The position numbers and the translations under genes were made by a program. DNA of 64,000 nt from Natrinema marinum (GTDB lineage Archaea; Halobacteriota; Halobacteria; Halobacteriales; Natrialbaceae): contig NZ_CP100763.1 of assembly GCF_024296685.1 (NCBI RefSeq), positions 310,001-374,000 on the forward strand, given 5' to 3'. The notes beneath the pieces were generated by a model that ran no database searches, had not been told where the DNA came from, and was given only the letters and a program-made list of their open reading frames with translations. Numbering within the stretch: position 1 is the first letter of the stretch; every line of letters begins with the position of its first letter. Below are positions 63,912-64,000 of the stretch, piece by piece.

Positions 63912-64000
63912 ATGGACGAACGAACGATCGCCGGACTGGTCGGGACTGCCACGATCGCCGTGCTGGCAGTCATCGGCGTCTTCGGCTTCAGTAGCGGTTA
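63912..64000 (+). CDS. Start of an unknown membrane or exported protein (partial)
   Basis: Only 29 codons are present: MDERTIAGLVGTATIAVLAV and then a short run of hydrophobic residues ending near GFSSG. The N-terminus looks like a single membrane helix or signal anchor. The gene continues beyond the window and no family can be assigned. It is divergent from the CofC-like gene. Confidence 0.6.
   Translation, partial: MDERTIAGLVGTATIAVLAVIGVFGFSSG

Overview
The window is chromosomal DNA from a halophilic archaeon (class Halobacteria), most likely of the Natrialbales type (Natrinema, Haloterrigena and relatives). The grounds are: G+C well above 60% with strong G/C at third codon positions; very acidic predicted proteins; many genes with a TATA-like box about 26 nt before the start codon and no ribosome-binding site (leaderless mRNA); and halophile-specific families (HTH_10 regulator, HalX-type response regulator, DUF5785, GNAT fused to a CxxC module, PGF-CTERM-like protein, Tat signals on exported proteins). 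The genus assignment is inference. Most of the window is ordinary core and accessory genome. I see no CRISPR array, no prophage and no intact insertion sequence.

Layout. 1-2.1 kb: end of a succinate dehydrogenase operon (sdhC-sdhD-sdhB, minus strand) and a succinylglutamate-desuccinylase-like deacylase. 2.2-9 kb: acetyltransferase, polysaccharide flippase, a RimK-like glutamate ligase fused to a RimB-like retropepsin protease, and catalase-peroxidase. 9-16.2 kb: AlkA-like DNA glycosylase, an orphan fumarate reductase/aspartate oxidase-type flavoprotein, a cysteine-rich HTH_10 regulator upstream of a Zn/Cd-type P1B ATPase, and a CPBP protease. 16.3-24.7 kb: two acyl-CoA dehydrogenases, a fused 3-hydroxyacyl-CoA dehydrogenase/enoyl-CoA hydratase, a response regulator convergent with a histidine kinase, a membrane protein with an apparent frameshift at its start, and a cupin. 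24.8-30 kb: NikR, an ArfB-like deformylase and a six-PAS histidine kinase. 30-31.4 kb: a lower-G+C island carrying one flavin/PLP-oxidase-like gene. 31.4-46.2 kb: HTTM protein, exported CARDB protein, universal stress protein, acyl-CoA ligase plus enoyl-CoA hydratase, alpha/beta hydrolase with membrane domain, dUTPase-like protein, O-methyltransferase, DUF2071, two divergent exported proteins and DUF4870. 46.3-55.5 kb: tRNA-Thr, GNAT, phosphoglycerate kinase, CBS/zinc-ribbon protein, GTP cyclohydrolase III, DUF5785, a PAS kinase with an altered receiver domain, an MBL-fold protein, an odd Gly/Ala/Cys-tailed protein and a small RHH regulator. 55.8-62.5 kb: the methylaspartate-cycle cluster. 62.5-64 kb: tRNA-Ser with a duplicated 3' end, a CofC/DUF2064-like protein and the start of a membrane protein.

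How it fits together. The acyl-CoA ligase, acyl-CoA dehydrogenases and hydratase/dehydrogenase proteins would turn fatty acids into acetyl-CoA. The 55.8-62.5 kb cluster (CoA transferase, glutamate mutase S and E, methylaspartate ammonia-lyase, mesaconyl-CoA hydratase, beta-methylmalyl-CoA lyase) is the known haloarchaeal methylaspartate cycle, which converts acetyl-CoA to malate through glyoxylate. Succinate dehydrogenase and phosphoglycerate kinase link this to the citric acid cycle and gluconeogenesis. The points most worth a second look are: a helically phased triple TTACCA repeat in the divergent control region of that cluster; the cysteine-rich regulator paired with the metal ATPase; tandem perfect TTC-loop palindromes inside a coding linker; the tRNA-Ser 3'-end duplication; the RimK-RimB fusion; and the frameshifted membrane gene at 24.2 kb.
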